From Bacteroides luhongzhouii (GTDB taxonomy: Bacteria > Bacteroidota > Bacteroidia > Bacteroidales > Bacteroidaceae): 64,000 bases of DNA. Of the stretch, positions 25,953-35,740 are shown one piece after another. Positions within the stretch are counted from its first letter, which is position 1, and every line of letters begins with the position of its first letter. The notes under the pieces were generated by a model, which was not told the origin of the DNA, did no database searches, and saw only the letters and a program-made list of their open reading frames with translations. Position numbers and translations under genes: made by a program. The stretch lies in assembly GCF_009193295.2 (NCBI RefSeq), contig NZ_CP059973.1:4464001-4528000 (forward strand), given 5' to 3'.

Positions 25953-27566
25953 ATGAAAAAAGTAAAAGAATTATTTTTCGGTTTTAATGATGCTGAAAAT
26001 TTTAAGAGAAAAGAATATAAAGGTTTATTTTCCAAGTTTTTTACTAGAACAACAAATTTAACAGAAATGTTGTTGCCTCATAAATATTTCTTAATTGGAG
26101 ATAAAGGAACAGGTAAAACCGCACTTGCTGTATTTTTATCAAACACCCATTACAAATCTCATAAAAGTAATTTAGTATATATAAGAGAAACTGAGTACCA
26201 GAAATTTGTTAGTATGAAAAAAGAAAGACACTTAACTCTTTCAGATTATCAAAATATATGGAATGTAATATTACTATTGCTAATAGCAAAGCAAATAGAT
26301 AACGGAGAAAATAACTCAGTATTATTCTCTAAATTTTCCAAATTTAAGCCACTAAAAGATACTATAGAGGAATTTTATCAAAAAGCGTTTAGTCCTGAAA
26401 TAATTTATGCATTAAATTTTGTGGAGGATTCAAAAAGAGCCGCAGAATTATTGAACGAATATTTTACTTTGAGTGGAGAGAGTTATAAATCTGAATCTTT
26501 TTCAGAATCAAGATTTCAAATAAATCTTCTTTACATACAGAAAAAATTTGAGTCTGCAATTAGCTCATTAAAGCTGGAAAATGATCATATAATTTTTATA
26601 GATGGAATTGATATTAGACCTAGAAATATTGAATATGAAGAATATTTAGAATGTATTAAAGGATTAGCCAATGCCATGTGGACTATTAATAATGATTTTT
26701 TATCAAATATAAAAGACTCAAAAGGGCGAATTAAAATTGCAATTTTAATAAGACCAGATATTTTCGCATCTTTAGGTTTGCAAAATCAAAATAATAAAAT
26801 AAAAGACAATGGGGTGCTTTTGGATTGGAAAACAACTTACCCTAAATATCGGGATTCTGAAATATTTAAAATGATAGAAAATATTTTAAATTCACAGCAG
26901 GATGAGGAAAAAGAGTTAGGAGAATGCTGGGATTATTATTTCCCTTACCGTACTACATCAAGAAAAAAAGAAGAAGATTCTTTTGTCTCTTTTTTGAGAT
27001 TCTCAATGTTTAAACCACGTGACATTATTTCAATGTTAAATATTCTCCAAGAAAATTTCATACGAGAAGATAAACGAAAATGGCCAATTTTCTGTGAATC
27101 AGATTTTACCCATTCTGATTTTCGCCGTAAATACGGTGACTATTTACTTGGAGAAGTAAAGGATTATTTGTCTTTTTATCATTCAGATCAAGATTATGAA
27201 CTGTTTTTAAAATTCTTTGAATATCTTGATGGAAAATTGATTTTTGACTATAATGAATATATTCAAGCTTATGAGAATTTTGCCGACTATGTAGAGCGAA
27301 ATAATATAGAAGTCCCTATATTTTTTGAATCAAGCGACAAATTCCTTCAATTTATATTTCAGTTAAATATAATTTGCTATATAGATAAAACTATTGAAAA
27401 TGAAGATATGTATCATTGGTGTTTTCGAGAACGTTCTTATGCGAATTTAAATCCAAAGATAAAATATGGTGTCACTTATAAATTACATTATGGATTCAAT
27501 AAAGTTTTTAACGTTGGTAAACCTGTGCAAAGAAGGGCTATTACAATAAGAAAAACAAAAGATTGA
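25953..27566 (+). CDS. P-loop ATPase, Sll1717-like family
   Basis: A 537-residue protein with a Walker A motif near residue 50 (GDKGTGKTAL) after a short N-terminal arm naming the family (ELFFGFNDAENF), a Walker B-like strand near residue 210 (IIFIDGIDIRP) and a sensor-like strand with arginine (IAILIRPDIF). The C-terminal third is helical, without a recognisable effector domain. The arrangement fits the STAND-related P-loop ATPases called Sll1717 family in automatic annotation, many of which lie among defence or mobile genes. It stands alone, is much more AT-rich than the core genes around it, and is followed by a MITE-like repeat, consistent with acquisition. A defence role is a guess. Confidence 0.75.
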   Translation: MKKVKELFFGFNDAENFKRKEYKGLFSKFFTRTTNLTEMLLPHKYFLIGDKGTGKTALAVFLSNTHYKSHKSNLVYIRETEYQKFVSMKKERHLTLSDYQNIWNVILLLLIAKQIDNGENNSVLFSKFSKFKPLKDTIEEFYQKAFSPEIIYALNFVEDSKRAAELLNEYFTLSGESYKSESFSESRFQINLLYIQKKFESAISSLKLENDHIIFIDGIDIRPRNIEYEEYLECIKGLANAMWTINNDFLSNIKDSKGRIKIAILIRPDIFASLGLQNQNNKIKDNGVLLDWKTTYPKYRDSEIFKMIENILNSQQDEEKELGECWDYYFPYRTTSRKKEEDSFVSFLRFSMFKPRDIISMLNILQENFIREDKRKWPIFCESDFTHSDFRRKYGDYLLGEVKDYLSFYHSDQDYELFLKFFEYLDGKLIFDYNEYIQAYENFADYVERNNIEVPIFFESSDKFLQFIFQLNIICYIDKTIENEDMYHWCFRERSYANLNPKIKYGVTYKLHYGFNKVFNVGKPVQRRAITIRKTKD

Positions 27567-27590
27567 TTTATATATGGGGAATTATTATAG

Positions 27591-27710
27591 TTAAGTAAGT
27601 GGGCATAATTAGTTTATATTGAGAATTTCTCTGGATCTAATTCTGAAACCGTACAGAGTCAAACTTTCATGCATTTATAGTATAAAATAATTCTGCCCAC
27701 CTACTTAAAA
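27591..27710. repeat. 120-bp MITE-like segment with 20-bp terminal inverted repeats
   Basis: TTAAGTAAGTGGGCATAATT at 27591-27610 matches the reverse complement of 27691-27710 at 18 of 20 positions, enclosing 80 bp without coding capacity. No target duplication is evident at the edges. It may be a miniature element, an IS remnant or a long-loop terminator for the two convergent genes. Confidence 0.55.
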
Positions 27711-27846
27711 CAATAAATAATAGTACTTAATTAGGGGTATTTTAGTAAATGCTCATAATATAAGAATAGTTTGTTATAAAGTCCAACCAGTCATTATACA
27801 CAATCGTTGGTACAATAAAGTATATAGTTGCGATTGAAAATGTTAA

Positions 27847-27926
27847 GATAGTGACGCTATCCCACCAACATAGTGACGGTATATGCACAGGATAGCGTCA
27901 CTATCCAAGGCATATACCGTCACTAT
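27847..27926. repeat. Interleaved inverted repeats A-B-A'-B'
   Basis: A (27847-27862, GATAGTGACGCTATCC) is perfectly complementary to A' (27890-27905), and B (27870-27886, ATAGTGACGGTATATGC) to B' (27910-27926). A and B themselves share ATAGTGACG-S-TAT. The pairs are interleaved, so the two long stems could only coexist as a pseudoknot or cruciform alternative. Confidence 0.85.
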
Positions 27927-27955
27927 ATTTAAACCGACATTTCGGGCTTTTAGCT

Positions 27956-28648
27956 CTAGTTTCTGCGCTGTGTAGGCAGGGTAAATTCCTGCGAATCACA
28001 AATCACTCCATTCTCGTCCGCCACTGCGACACGGAATGTCACTTCACCGTCTTTCAACCTTTCGCCGGCATGGATCGAAGCCGTATAACGGATACCCTCA
28101 CCCGGAAGAATTTCCTCTATCATCACCGAAGGAGAGATGCCGAGATGCTTCACCTTTTCTACCGTTTCCACCACAGGAACCACATTATAGACAGGCTTTC
28201 TTCCTTCATTCATAATCTCAAAAATGATCTTGCTATTTTCTCCCGCATCAATCACATGGCTACGATTATCATCAATGAAACGGATCTTGCGCAACTTCAG
28301 TTGAGAAATAGGCGGCTGCACTTGCGGCTGCTTCTTATACTTTTGCACACGTACTTCCCGTACTTCAGGAACATACGCATCCTCTTCTATCTGTTCTTGT
28401 CTCGGTGCCGTCAACGCATTTCCAATAGCCGCACCGGCAATGGTTCCTACAATATTTCCAATAGCAGAGCCACGATAACCGCCCCTCCAGCCATGATTAT
28501 TATCTCCGATAAGTCCGCCTATCGAACCTCCCAGACTACCTCCGATAGAAGCACCTGCCATGATAGCTCCCGGATTTCCCATACGCCCCGACGCACATCC
28601 ACTCAAAAGCAAAGCGGAAAGCAAAATTACTGTTAGTTGTTTCTTCAT
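27956..28648 (-). CDS. Glycine-zipper outer-membrane lipoprotein
   Basis: A 230-residue lipoprotein: signal peptide with lipobox LSGC (Cys18), then a glycine-rich zipper at about residues 25-85 (GASIGGSLGGSIGGLIG; IGNIVGTIAGAAIGNAL), a polar linker, and a C-terminal beta-sandwich-like domain (about 115-230) rich in aspartate/glutamate strands. Glycine zippers insert into or pack against membranes, so a cell-envelope structural role is probable. It is 25 bp after the helicase gene on the same strand and may share its promoter, although the functions look unrelated. Confidence 0.85.
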   Translation of the reverse strand: MKKQLTVILLSALLLSGCASGRMGNPGAIMAGASIGGSLGGSIGGLIGDNNHGWRGGYRGSAIGNIVGTIAGAAIGNALTAPRQEQIEEDAYVPEVREVRVQKYKKQPQVQPPISQLKLRKIRFIDDNRSHVIDAGENSKIIFEIMNEGRKPVYNVVPVVETVEKVKHLGISPSVMIEEILPGEGIRYTASIHAGERLKDGEVTFRVAVADENGVICDSQEFTLPTQRRN

Positions 28649-28673
28649 GAGCCTCTCTATTTAGTGTTATTAT

Positions 28674-30986
28674 TTATTCTACCACTTTAAAACGAGCGAA
28701 ACGCAACAATAGTTGTTTATCTCCCGCATTTTTAAAATGAATAGTAGCTTTCGCATTGTCTCCCGTTCCTTCCACTTTCAGCACTTCGCCCAATCCGAAA
28801 CGTTCGTGCTCTATCATCTGTCCGACTTGTACTCCCGCTACCGATGCCGAACCGGAAGACGCCATCTGCGCACCGCTATTTCCACCAACAGCACTTACCT
28901 TCTTCAAATTTCTCGGTACACTGGGAGCAATAATCTGCGCTTTCGGACGTTGCTGTAAGGAAGCGCGGAAACGTCCCGCACCTTCATCAACAGCACGGCT
29001 CACTCCTGCTTCATGAGGCAACCGCAAATAATCAACATCAATATCACGCAGAAAACGGCTGGGACTTCCAAACTCCATCTTTCCGTAACGGAAACGGGTT
29101 TTGGCAAAAGACAGATAACAATGTTCTTCCGCACGGGTAATAGCTACATAGAACAAGCGACGTTCTTCTTCCAGCGCCCGGGGAGAATCTCCTACCATCC
29201 CGCTGGGAAACAGATTTTCTTCCAGACCGACCACAAATACATTCTTAAACTCCAATCCTTTAGCCGAATGAACGGTCATCAACGTTATCTTTTCTCCGTC
29301 ATCCGCCTTATCGGAGTCCTGATCGGTGAGCAATGCAATCTCCGAAAGGAAATCAGTAAGAGACACATTCGGATTGCCCTCCTCCTGCCGCAAAGCGCAG
29401 AAGTCGTTCATTCCATTCACCAACTCTTCTATATTCTCTTTACGACTCAGATTCTCGGGTGATGTGTCCTGACAAACATCATTGATAATACCGGACTGAC
29501 GGATAATATCCGTTCCTATTGCATAAGCGTTCTTATCCGCCTGATCAGCAATAAAACCTTCTATCAGTTCACGAAAGCCCTGTAGTTTTGCATGAGTTCC
29601 CTTATTTATATCCAGTCCGTAACTCAAGGGTTCGCAAACTGCCGCCCAAAGACTTACGCCATGATTGGTAGCCGCCGATATAATCTTCCCAACCGTAGTA
29701 TCTCCAATGCCACGAGCCGGATAATTAATGATTCGTTTGAATGCTTCTTCATCATTCGGATTCACTACCAAACGGAAATAAGCAATCACGTCTTTTATTT
29801 CTTTCCGTTGATAAAACGAGAGTCCCCCATATATCTTATAAGGCATACTCCGTTTCCGAAGAGCCTCTTCGAAAATACGGCTTTGCGCATTCGTACGATA
29901 CAAAATGGCAAATTCAGCATATCCGTAATGAAACTCCCGCCGCAGCTCCGCAATCTTATTAGCCACAATATCACCCTCTTCCACATCACTATACGCCTGG
30001 AATACACCGATAGGTTCGCCCTTTTCTTTCTCCGAGAACACGGCTTTCCGTATCTGACGTTCGTTCTTTTCAATCAGGCTATTGGCTGCACAAACAATGG
30101 TTTGTGTAGAACGGTAATTCTGTTCCAGTTTAAAGACTTTCGTATTGGGGTAGATTTTCGTGAAATAGAGAATATTATCAATATCCGCCCCACGGAAAGA
30201 ATAGATACTTTGCGCATCGTCTCCCACGACACAGACACGTTGATTCTCCTTTGTCAGTTGCAGAACAATGCTATGCTGCGCATAATTCGTATCCTGATAC
30301 TCATCCACCAGCACATAACGGAACTGATCCCGATAGCGTGCCAGCACTTCCGGAAAGTCACGAAACAGAATATAGGTATATACCAATAAATCATCAAAAT
30401 CCATCGCTCCCGCCTGACGGCATCTGTCCCAATAACGGGTATAGATATCACGGATAGCAGGCATCTTGGCAGCCATATCTCCTTCGTAAGCCTCTTTATT
30501 AGCTGCATACCCCGTAGGAGTGACCAAATGGTTTTTTGCATTGGAGATGCGTGCCTGCACTACTCCCGGCTTATAAGTTTTCTCGTCCAACCCCATCTCT
30601 TTGATGATGGAACGAAGCAGGCTCTTACTATCAGCCGTATCATAGATGGTGAACTGGGAAGTAAATCCAATATATTGTGCTTCAGCACGAAGAATACGTG
30701 AGAAAATGGAATGAAAAGTACCCATCCACAAATAACGTGCCCGTTCCATACCTACCTGCCGGGCAATACGCTCTTTCATCTCGCGCGCAGCCTTATTCGT
30801 AAAGGTCAGCGCAAGGATATTCCACGGATTGTATCCGTTCTCCTGTTCCAGCAAGTAAGCGATTTTATAAGTCAACACGCGCGTCTTCCCCGAACCTGCA
30901 CCGGCTATCACCAGCGAAGGACCGTCATTATAAGTCACTGCAGCACACTGACTCTCATTCAATTCATCTATATAATTGGTATTCAT
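28674..30986 (-). CDS. uvrD: ATP-dependent 3'-5' DNA helicase, UvrD/PcrA type
   Basis: Superfamily 1A helicase acting in nucleotide excision and mismatch repair. The 770-residue protein carries the Q motif (LNESQCAAV), Walker A (AGAGSGKTRVLTYKI) near residue 30, motif Ia (LALTFTNKAAREMKER), motif II (VDEYQDTNYAQH), motif III (VVGDDAQSIYSFRGAD), motif IV (KLEQNYRST), motif V (TLMTVHSAKGLEF) and motif VI (RRLFYVAITRA), all intact. The C-terminal 60 residues form the Tudor-like tail of PcrA (GQMIEHERFGLGEVLKVEG). A minus-strand -7 box lies at 31051-31058. Confidence 0.96.
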   Translation of the reverse strand: MNTNYIDELNESQCAAVTYNDGPSLVIAGAGSGKTRVLTYKIAYLLEQENGYNPWNILALTFTNKAAREMKERIARQVGMERARYLWMGTFHSIFSRILRAEAQYIGFTSQFTIYDTADSKSLLRSIIKEMGLDEKTYKPGVVQARISNAKNHLVTPTGYAANKEAYEGDMAAKMPAIRDIYTRYWDRCRQAGAMDFDDLLVYTYILFRDFPEVLARYRDQFRYVLVDEYQDTNYAQHSIVLQLTKENQRVCVVGDDAQSIYSFRGADIDNILYFTKIYPNTKVFKLEQNYRSTQTIVCAANSLIEKNERQIRKAVFSEKEKGEPIGVFQAYSDVEEGDIVANKIAELRREFHYGYAEFAILYRTNAQSRIFEEALRKRSMPYKIYGGLSFYQRKEIKDVIAYFRLVVNPNDEEAFKRIINYPARGIGDTTVGKIISAATNHGVSLWAAVCEPLSYGLDINKGTHAKLQGFRELIEGFIADQADKNAYAIGTDIIRQSGIINDVCQDTSPENLSRKENIEELVNGMNDFCALRQEEGNPNVSLTDFLSEIALLTDQDSDKADDGEKITLMTVHSAKGLEFKNVFVVGLEENLFPSGMVGDSPRALEEERRLFYVAITRAEEHCYLSFAKTRFRYGKMEFGSPSRFLRDIDVDYLRLPHEAGVSRAVDEGAGRFRASLQQRPKAQIIAPSVPRNLKKVSAVGGNSGAQMASSGSASVAGVQVGQMIEHERFGLGEVLKVEGTGDNAKATIHFKNAGDKQLLLRFARFKVVE

Positions 30987-31050
30987 AACAGCATTATAAA
31001 AACAATGTGGATTTTTAACAAACCCTTGGCATTCAAATTTGTTCTCAATA

Positions 31051-31058
31051 CAAAAGTA
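31051..31058 (-). promoter_or_regulatory. -7 box (TACTTTTG) upstream of the uvrD-type helicase
   Basis: Minus-strand TACTTTTG fits TAnnTTTG, 65 bp before the helicase start. No clear -33 element at the usual distance. Confidence 0.5.
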
Positions 31059-31132
31059 TAATATTCATTCGAGAATGAAGGTATTTTTATGAATTTTCAT
31101 CACTAACTATTTTAACCTAACCCCAAAAAGCA

Positions 31133-32872
31133 ATGAAAAGGAGTATATTTTTATCAATTATTTTGAGTTTGTTTCTGGTTGCCTGCATTCCACAGGCAAT
31201 GGCACAAAAGCAGAGCCGTCTGGAAAAGCTGCTAAGGTATCTGAACGATAATGACGCCGACAAATGGCAGAAAAACCGTGATAAGATAGATGACGAGACG
31301 CAAACCTATTACGCTGAGGAACTGGCATTGTTGGATGTTCTCAACGGATTGTGGAACGGACAAAATGAGCAAGCTGCCACCAACTATTTCGGCTGCTACG
31401 AAAAGGCCGCGAAAGCTTATTTTCCGAATATCTGCGAAGAAGAGAAAATACAGCTTTCCAACATACAAGGCAAAGCGGAACAGGCTGTTATCTCCATCCT
31501 GGAAGCATCGAAAGAGCAGATTCCCTTTAGCAAAACATTGATGGACAGCATCCAGTCAAGCGGCTATACGGCAGACTCCGCCCTCTTGCAGAAGGTGCGG
31601 GACATCCGCGAACTGGCCTTACTGGAAGGGATGCTGAAAACACCTGCGCCGAACATCTATCAAACGTATACCTCGGAATATCCGAACGGCAAGTTTATCT
31701 CTCAAATCAACACTGCGGAGAACAAACGGCTTTATCAGATCGTAAAGAGTAATCCGACCTCTGCGAATTTTAAGGCATTCTTTGATAATGCCGCCATGCA
31801 GAAATTCTTCACTGATAAAGATACACGCCCCTTCCTTTCGGAAGTCCGCACGTTATACGACGATTTTCTATTTCAAGGGATTGACAGCCTCCGGGAGAAA
31901 GGAAACGCAACAGCTATCCGGCAGACCATTGACGAGTATAAGCAATCACCTTATCTGACTTCCACAGCACGTACGCACCTGGATGACCTTGAATATCTTA
32001 GCGAAAAAGCTGATTTTGAACTTTTAAAACCTGCCATTGTCAGTTCCGAATCGTTAAGTATGTTGCAGGATTTTCTTTGTACACACAGATACAAGGAATT
32101 TCGCGACCAGGCCAACGCACTGCGGGCACCATTTATTCTGCAAACAATCATATCCACCCCTACTTCCGTGAAATATTATAATGGAGGGCGGCTGATAAAG
32201 TCTGCGGAAAACGACAGCACAGGGACCACTTCGACCACTTATTCGTATGACGATAAAGGACAGCTCGTCTCCACCCTGGCACTTACCATGAAGAACGGGC
32301 AGCCAGACAATGAAATACAGACGAATAGATTATACGACCCGCAAGGTCACTGCATCTTTGAGGTACAAACGAATCCGAAAACCAGAACGGATCTCTACCG
32401 GCGGACACGCCGCATCGGTACCGATGGAAGTATCGAGAGTGATTCGCTCAAATATGCAGATGGAAGAGTCGTCATAAGCTCCTACAACAAACAGGGATTA
32501 TTGACCGAAACCAAAGAATATAATAAGAACGGAGAACTTCAGGCATACACCGCCAACAAATATGATGATAAAGGAAGATTGATTTCATCCCAACATCAGA
32601 ACTTGCTTTTTGCCAATTCTCCGGATCAGATTATTTCACAAAAAGATGCTTATGAATACGATAAATATGGTTATCTGTCACAGATTGTCTACCAACGGAT
32701 TTGGGGTAATAACCAAAAAACGTCCGGATGCCTGACTTGCCTGTATGATAAATACGGGAACCGGATTGACGGCAATTCTTATTATGAATATGACAATACG
32801 GGCCAATGGATCTGCCGGACCAACCGTGATCACCCGAAAGAGGTGGAACGTATACAGTACATTTACAAATAA
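31133..32872 (+). CDS. Secreted protein with C-terminal YD/RHS-like repeats
   Basis: A 579-residue exported protein with a signal peptide (about residues 1-25, VACIPQAMAQ). The N-terminal 340 residues are helical and TPR-like, describing no family I recognise. From about residue 350 on there are short repeats such as YSYDDKGQLVSTL, YNKQGLLTETKEYNKNGEL and YEYDKYGYLSQIVYQ, which follow the YD/RHS-type pattern (Y-D/N-x-x-G-x-L). It is transcribed alone, divergent from the helicase. The combination of a helical scaffold and a YD-repeat tail is common among Bacteroides envelope proteins; function unknown. Confidence 0.75.
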   Translation: MKRSIFLSIILSLFLVACIPQAMAQKQSRLEKLLRYLNDNDADKWQKNRDKIDDETQTYYAEELALLDVLNGLWNGQNEQAATNYFGCYEKAAKAYFPNICEEEKIQLSNIQGKAEQAVISILEASKEQIPFSKTLMDSIQSSGYTADSALLQKVRDIRELALLEGMLKTPAPNIYQTYTSEYPNGKFISQINTAENKRLYQIVKSNPTSANFKAFFDNAAMQKFFTDKDTRPFLSEVRTLYDDFLFQGIDSLREKGNATAIRQTIDEYKQSPYLTSTARTHLDDLEYLSEKADFELLKPAIVSSESLSMLQDFLCTHRYKEFRDQANALRAPFILQTIISTPTSVKYYNGGRLIKSAENDSTGTTSTTYSYDDKGQLVSTLALTMKNGQPDNEIQTNRLYDPQGHCIFEVQTNPKTRTDLYRRTRRIGTDGSIESDSLKYADGRVVISSYNKQGLLTETKEYNKNGELQAYTANKYDDKGRLISSQHQNLLFANSPDQIISQKDAYEYDKYGYLSQIVYQRIWGNNQKTSGCLTCLYDKYGNRIDGNSYYEYDNTGQWICRTNRDHPKEVERIQYIYK

Positions 32873-32983
32873 AGCAAGATGCTGTGAACATTTTGCAGAA
32901 GGCTTCTGTTATTATAGTATAACAAGCCAATTAAAACTTGTAACATTATGAATACAATATTAATGTCTTTAATTATGATGACC

Positions 32984-33565
32984 ATGACTTACGAAATGCC
33001 TAAACTTCCTTACGCAAACAACGCGTTGGAACCTGTAATCAGTCAGCAAACAATAGATTTCCATTACGGAAAACATCTACAAACGTATGTAAATAATCTG
33101 AATAGCCTCGTGCCCGGAACAGAATATGAAGGTAAAACGGTAGAAGAAATCGTTGCAACCGCACCGGATGGAGCTATATTCAATAACGCCGGACAAGTAT
33201 TGAATCACAATCTGTACTTCCTGCAATTTGCCCCGAAACCATCAAAGAAGGAGCCGGCAGGCAAACTGGGAGAAGCCATCAAACGTGATTTCGGTAGCTT
33301 TGAAAACTTCAAGAAAGAATTCAACGCTGCAGCAGTCGGATTGTTCGGCTCAGGATGGGCCTGGCTATCCGTTGGTAAAGACGGTAAACTGAAAATCACA
33401 AAAGAAGCCAACGGCAGCAATCCGGTACGTGCCGGTTTGAAACCGCTTCTCGGATTTGACGTTTGGGAACACTCCTATTATCTGGATTATCAGAACCGCC
33501 GCGCCGACCACGTAAATGCCCTGTGGGATATCATCGACTGGGATGTGGTTGAAAAAAGAATGTAA
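32984..33565 (+). CDS. sodB: Superoxide dismutase (Fe/Mn)
   Basis: Converts superoxide to oxygen and hydrogen peroxide. I take the ATG at 32984, giving a 193-residue protein starting MTYEMPKLPYANNAL, the usual start of the Bacteroides enzyme; an in-frame ATG at 32948 adds 12 non-conserved hydrophobic residues. The metal ligands are all present: His in DFHYGKH, His in VLNHNLYFLQF, and Asp/His in FDVWEHSYYLDY. The family in Bacteroides accepts iron or manganese. A strong terminator follows at 33595-33630, so it is monocistronic. Confidence 0.95.
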   Translation: MTYEMPKLPYANNALEPVISQQTIDFHYGKHLQTYVNNLNSLVPGTEYEGKTVEEIVATAPDGAIFNNAGQVLNHNLYFLQFAPKPSKKEPAGKLGEAIKRDFGSFENFKKEFNAAAVGLFGSGWAWLSVGKDGKLKITKEANGSNPVRAGLKPLLGFDVWEHSYYLDYQNRRADHVNALWDIIDWDVVEKRM

Positions 33566-33594
33566 CCGGATTTACTAGCAAAACTAGACTTATG

Positions 33595-33630
33595 AAAAAG
33601 GTCGTTGTGTTTTTCACAGCGACCTTTTTT
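33595..33630 (+). terminator. Rho-independent terminator of sodB
   Basis: AAAAAGGTCGTTGTG, loop TTTTT, CACAGCGACC then TTTTTT: a stem of about 12 bp with one G-T pair and a T-run, 30 bp after the stop codon. Confidence 0.9.
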
Positions 33631-33655
33631 ACAGATTAAAAAAAACAAACTTTTA

Positions 33656-33686
33656 TTGTATATCAGACGCATTAGTTGTATTTTTG
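33656..33686 (+). promoter_or_regulatory. Promoter of the sensor kinase gene
   Basis: A -33 TTG (33656-33658) and -7 TATTTTTG (33679-33686) are separated by 20 bp, fitting the Bacteroides consensus; the kinase ATG is 29 bp downstream. Confidence 0.7.
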
Positions 33687-33715
33687 CAACTCATAAACTA
33701 GCATAACAAACAATT

Positions 33716-35698
33716 ATGGTACTATATAAAAGAGAAGAGATACGATTTATTGTCTCCATTGCCGTTCTCCTTTTCTTCCCCCTTTTCTGCAACGCTGCCG
33801 CTACAGAAGAACCAGAGGAAGAGATCCTGTTCATTACCTCATACAATTCTGACACTAAATATACCTACGATAATATCAGCACATTTATAGAAACCTACAC
33901 CCAGTTGGGAGGAAGATACTCGACTATTGTAGAAAACATGAATGCGACAGATTTGACGCAGGCGCACCAATGGAAAAAAACATTAACCGATATTTTGGAC
34001 AAACATCCGAAAGCTAAATTAGTGATCCTTTTGGGTGGTGAGGCATGGAGCAGTTTCCTTCATCTTGAAGATGAGAAATATAAGCAGCTTCCTGTTTTCT
34101 GCGCAATGGCATCACGCAACGGCATCCGTATTCCGGAAGATTCAATCGATATCCGGAACTATAATCCTGTAAGTATCGACTTAACGGAACGAATGAAGGA
34201 GTACAACGTAAAATACTGTGATACATACGAATATAATATCAGCAAAGATATCGAAATGATACAGGATTTCTACCCGGACACAGAGCACCTGGTATTTGTA
34301 TCGGATAATACCTACAACGGACTTGCCGAATTGGCATGGTTCAAGAAAAACCTGCAACATTTCCCGCACTTATCCATCACCTACATTGACGGCCGCATCC
34401 ACACACTCGATATGGCTACCAATCAATTGCGCAATCTTCCCAGAAACACAGCAATGCTTCTGGGTATCTGGAGAATTGACAGCCGGGGTATCACTTACAT
34501 GAACAACTCCGTTTATGCTTTTTCCAAAGCCAATCCGCTCCTGCCTATGTTCAGTATGACTTCCACTGCAATAGGTTATTGGGCCATCGGGGGATATGTC
34601 CCGCAATATGAAGGAGTGGGAAAAAGCATGGGAGAATATGCTTACCGCTTTTTAGACCAGAAGGAAACGGGTATCAGCAGCATCAATGTCTTACCCAACA
34701 GATATAAATTTGACGCGAAGAAACTAAAAGAATGGGGATTTGAAAACAAGAAGTTGCCTGTCAACTCAATGGTTATCAATCAACCCATCCCCTTCTTTGT
34801 AGCTTATAAGACAGAAGTGCAGTTTATCCTGATTATATTCCTCGTATTAGTAGGAAGTCTGATGATTTCCCTGTACTATTATTACCGGACTAAAATACTG
34901 AAAAATCACCTTGAAAGAACCACGCAACAATTAAGGGAAGATAAAGAGAAACTGGAAAAGTCTGAAATTGAATTACGTGACGCCAAAGAGCGCGCCGAAG
35001 AAGCCAATCAATTAAAAAGTGCCTTTGTCTCGAATATGAGCCACGAGATTCGGACACCGTTAAACGCGATTGTAGGTTTCTCCAGCTTGATTATCGGTTC
35101 GGTAGAGCAGAATAATGAACTGAAAGAATACGCGGATATCGTCCAGACTAATTCCAGTTTATTGCTCCAACTGATTAGCGATGTACTGGATATATCACGC
35201 CTGGAATCAGGAAAGCTGCAATTCAACTATGGATGGTGTGAGCTAGTGAAGCATTGCCAGAATATGATTACCCTCACCAACCGGAACAAGACAGTGGATG
35301 TAGACATCAAACTCCAAATGCCTAAAGAGCCTTACATGCTCTACACGGACCCTTTGCGTCTGCAACAGATTATCATCAACCTGCTGAATAATGCCTTGAA
35401 ATTCACTCCTGCCGGAGGAAGTATCACGCTGGATTATAAAGTGGACGAAGAAAAGCAATGTATGCTGTTCTCGGTGACAGATACCGGCACGGGAATCCCC
35501 GAAGATAAACAGGAACTCGTATTCCAACGTTTCGAAAAGCTGAATGAATTCGTGCAGGGCACAGGGTTGGGACTGGCTATCTGTAAACTGACCATCCAAT
35601 ATATGGGAGGTGATATATGGATTGACAAGAGCTACAAAAATGGCGCCCGATTTATCTTTTCTCATCCCATCAAAAAACAGGAATCAACAGAAAAATGA
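33716..35698 (+). CDS. Sensor histidine kinase with periplasmic ABC-substrate-binding-like sensor (orphan)
   Basis: A 660-residue kinase. A signal/first helix (about 8-28) is followed by a 330-residue periplasmic domain resembling ABC-transporter substrate-binding proteins ([30 protein letters not shown]), a membrane helix (about 369-390), a coiled coil, the HisKA domain with phospho-accepting His443 ([12 protein letters not shown]), and an HATPase domain with G boxes ([18 protein letters not shown]). No receiver domain is fused and no response regulator lies beside it. The thiamine operon starts just downstream but has its own promoter and riboswitch, so a functional link is not implied. Confidence 0.93.
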   Translation: MVLYKREEIRFIVSIAVLLFFPLFCNAAATEEPEEEILFITSYNSDTKYTYDNISTFIETYTQLGGRYSTIVENMNATDLTQAHQWKKTLTDILDKHPKAKLVILLGGEAWSSFLHLEDEKYKQLPVFCAMASRNGIRIPEDSIDIRNYNPVSIDLTERMKEYNVKYCDTYEYNISKDIEMIQDFYPDTEHLVFVSDNTYNGLAELAWFKKNLQHFPHLSITYIDGRIHTLDMATNQLRNLPRNTAMLLGIWRIDSRGITYMNNSVYAFSKANPLLPMFSMTSTAIGYWAIGGYVPQYEGVGKSMGEYAYRFLDQKETGISSINVLPNRYKFDAKKLKEWGFENKKLPVNSMVINQPIPFFVAYKTEVQFILIIFLVLVGSLMISLYYYYRTKILKNHLERTTQQLREDKEKLEKSEIELRDAKERAEEANQLKSAFVSNMSHEIRTPLNAIVGFSSLIIGSVEQNNELKEYADIVQTNSSLLLQLISDVLDISRLESGKLQFNYGWCELVKHCQNMITLTNRNKTVDVDIKLQMPKEPYMLYTDPLRLQQIIINLLNNALKFTPAGGSITLDYKVDEEKQCMLFSVTDTGTGIPEDKQELVFQRFEKLNEFVQGTGLGLAICKLTIQYMGGDIWIDKSYKNGARFIFSHPIKKQESTEK

Positions 35699-35740
35699 AA
35701 AAAAAACGACTGATTTAGTGTTTTTCTGTTTCTTTTTCGC

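Larger units (their letters stand above)
27567..27955. other. 389-bp intergenic region rich in inverted repeats
   Basis: No gene seen. It contains a 120-bp segment with 20-bp inverted ends (27591-27710) and a cluster of four related 13-bp repeats in A-B-A'-B' order (27847-27926). It separates the P-loop ATPase (plus) from the glycine-zipper lipoprotein (minus), two convergent genes. Confidence 0.75.

Noticed and set aside
27591..27710. Invertible promoter (phase-variable switch)
   Set aside because: Inverted ends are imperfect, the enclosed 80 bp hold no TTTG/TAnnTTTG promoter and the flanking genes are convergent, so there is nothing to switch.
32948..32983. Twelve extra N-terminal residues on SodB
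   Set aside because: They are hydrophobic and absent from the usual Bacteroides enzyme, which starts MTYEMPKLPY.
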